A DNA stretch of 64,000 bases, taken from assembly GCF_030816155.1 (NCBI RefSeq), contig NZ_JAUSXR010000001.1:2728001-2792000 (forward strand), written 5' to 3'. This document shows, piece after piece, positions 63,476 through 64,000 of this stretch. A program made the position numbers and the translations under genes. Every line of letters begins with the position of its first letter. The first letter of the stretch is position 1. The notes beneath the pieces were generated by a model. The model was not told where the DNA came from. It worked only from the letters and a program-made list of their open reading frames with translations, and searched no databases. The stretch comes from Arthrobacter woluwensis. GTDB taxonomy: Bacteria; Actinomycetota; Actinomycetes; Actinomycetales; Micrococcaceae.

Positions 63476-63974
63476 AGCTCGCGGACGCCCCGGTTCCGGG
63501 CTCCTTCAGCTCGTCGGCGTAGGCCGCGACCGGGCGCGAGTACAACGGGAGCGTCGGTGCGAGCGCAGCCAGGGCGACCTGCAGAGCCTCCCGGGAACGG
63601 CCGGCGTCGAACAGCGCCAAGGCGAGGAAGGCCCGCGACGCCGAGCCCGTCGTCGGGTCCTCCGGAAAGTCCTCCAGGAGGCTCACGGCCTCCGGCGCGC
63701 GTCCGACGTTCCGCAGGGAACTGGCCAGCTGGATGATCGCCTGCGGTCTGCGTTCACCGCCCAGACCGCCGTCGAGCGCCGCCTGATACAGCGGAATCGC
63801 CCGGCTTTCGTACCCCAGGAAATCGTGGACCGAGGCGAGTTCGTACAGGACGGCCGGGTCGCCTTCCGGCCGCTCCCGGGCGAGGTCCTTCATCGCGGCG
63901 AGGAGGATTTCCGGATCGCGGCCGTCTGCGTCGGCCCAGAAGGCGGCGATCCGCCCGTCCCATGTTTCATCCAT
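63474..63974 (-). CDS. Tetratricopeptide-repeat protein
   Basis: A 166-residue helical protein with TPR-type repeats (ALYELASVHDFLGYESRAIPLYQAAL-like pattern, then AIIQLASSLRNVGRAPEAVSLL and AFLALALFDAGRSREALQVAL; each shorter than 34 residues is clipped here by eye). Probably a protein-binding scaffold, cytoplasmic. The start at 63974 gives normal length. Last feature of the window; its stop lies in palindrome D. Confidence 0.75.
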   Translation of the reverse strand: MDETWDGRIAAFWADADGRDPEILLAAMKDLARERPEGDPAVLYELASVHDFLGYESRAIPLYQAALDGGLGGERRPQAIIQLASSLRNVGRAPEAVSLLEDFPEDPTTGSASRAFLALALFDAGRSREALQVALAALAPTLPLYSRPVAAYADELKEPGTGASAS

Positions 63975-64000
63975 CCAGGCATTCTGGCATGCCCGGAAAA

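Noticed and set aside
1..64000. tRNA, rRNA or known riboswitch
   Set aside because: Looked for cloverleaf-type patterns and conserved metabolite riboswitch cores by eye; none was convincing.

Overview
The window is chromosomal DNA of a high-GC Gram-positive actinobacterium. Frequent GTG/TTG starts, many -10 hexamers sitting 6-7 bases before a start codon (leaderless genes), a menaquinone pathway with an isoprenyl-saturating reductase, Tat-exported PhoX and several secreted YQW-repeat proteins together suggest Arthrobacter or another member of the Micrococcaceae. This placement is an inference from gene content; there is no rRNA or tRNA gene to confirm it. The gene order looks like ordinary chromosome with small accessory inserts. 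I see no transposase, integrase, phage genes or CRISPR array.

Layout. 1-10.6 kb: end of ppnP, an orphan lipoprotein, a small membrane protein between two 72-74 bp palindromes, a luciferase-like oxidoreductase, a secreted YQW-repeat protein and a secreted GH31 hydrolase (frameshifted). 10.7-16.5 kb: assimilatory sulfate reduction (sirB, sir, cysH, cysD, cysN), all on the minus strand. 16.5-19.3 kb: a TRIC-like channel, an AbiEi/DUF559-type protein between two copies of a second palindrome, a SUKH-type protein and a candidate 6C-like small RNA. 19.3-24 kb: menaquinone genes (polyprenyl synthase, menJ-like reductase, menG, isochorismate synthase). 24-27 kb: an amino-acid ABC importer. 27-29.6 kb: a frameshifted lipoprotein between two more palindromes, then menD. 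29.7-37.8 kb: the kdp potassium operon with its two-component system and two tiny membrane ORFs; kdpB is frameshifted. 37.8-43.3 kb: HAD phosphatase, GNAT, SDR, a ParDE toxin-antitoxin pair, and an overlapping operon of glycosyltransferase, QueD/PTPS-like protein and BchC-like dehydrogenase with no obvious product. 43.3-50 kb: MFS/LysR divergon, a DNA-binding-like orphan, a secreted C39-like protein (frameshifted) and an XRE-cupin/BenE divergon. 50-54 kb: phoX and menC. 53.4-59.3 kb: a fructan or sucrose utilisation locus (LacI regulator, GH32 enzyme, ABC importer without its ATPase). 59.5-64 kb: MafI-like immunity protein, PAP2 phosphatase, TetR/amidase divergon and a TPR protein.

Three themes cross the window. 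(1) Long near-perfect palindromes of at least four families sit at gene 3' ends; two families occur as pairs that bracket one accessory gene each. (2) Divergent regulator/target pairs have visible inverted repeats at the expected place (LysR/MFS, XRE/BenE, TetR/amidase, and a LacI-type double operator before the sugar importer). (3) Four genes carry small indels that break otherwise intact, recognisable reading frames, which looks more like sequencing error than gene decay, though resequencing is needed to decide.
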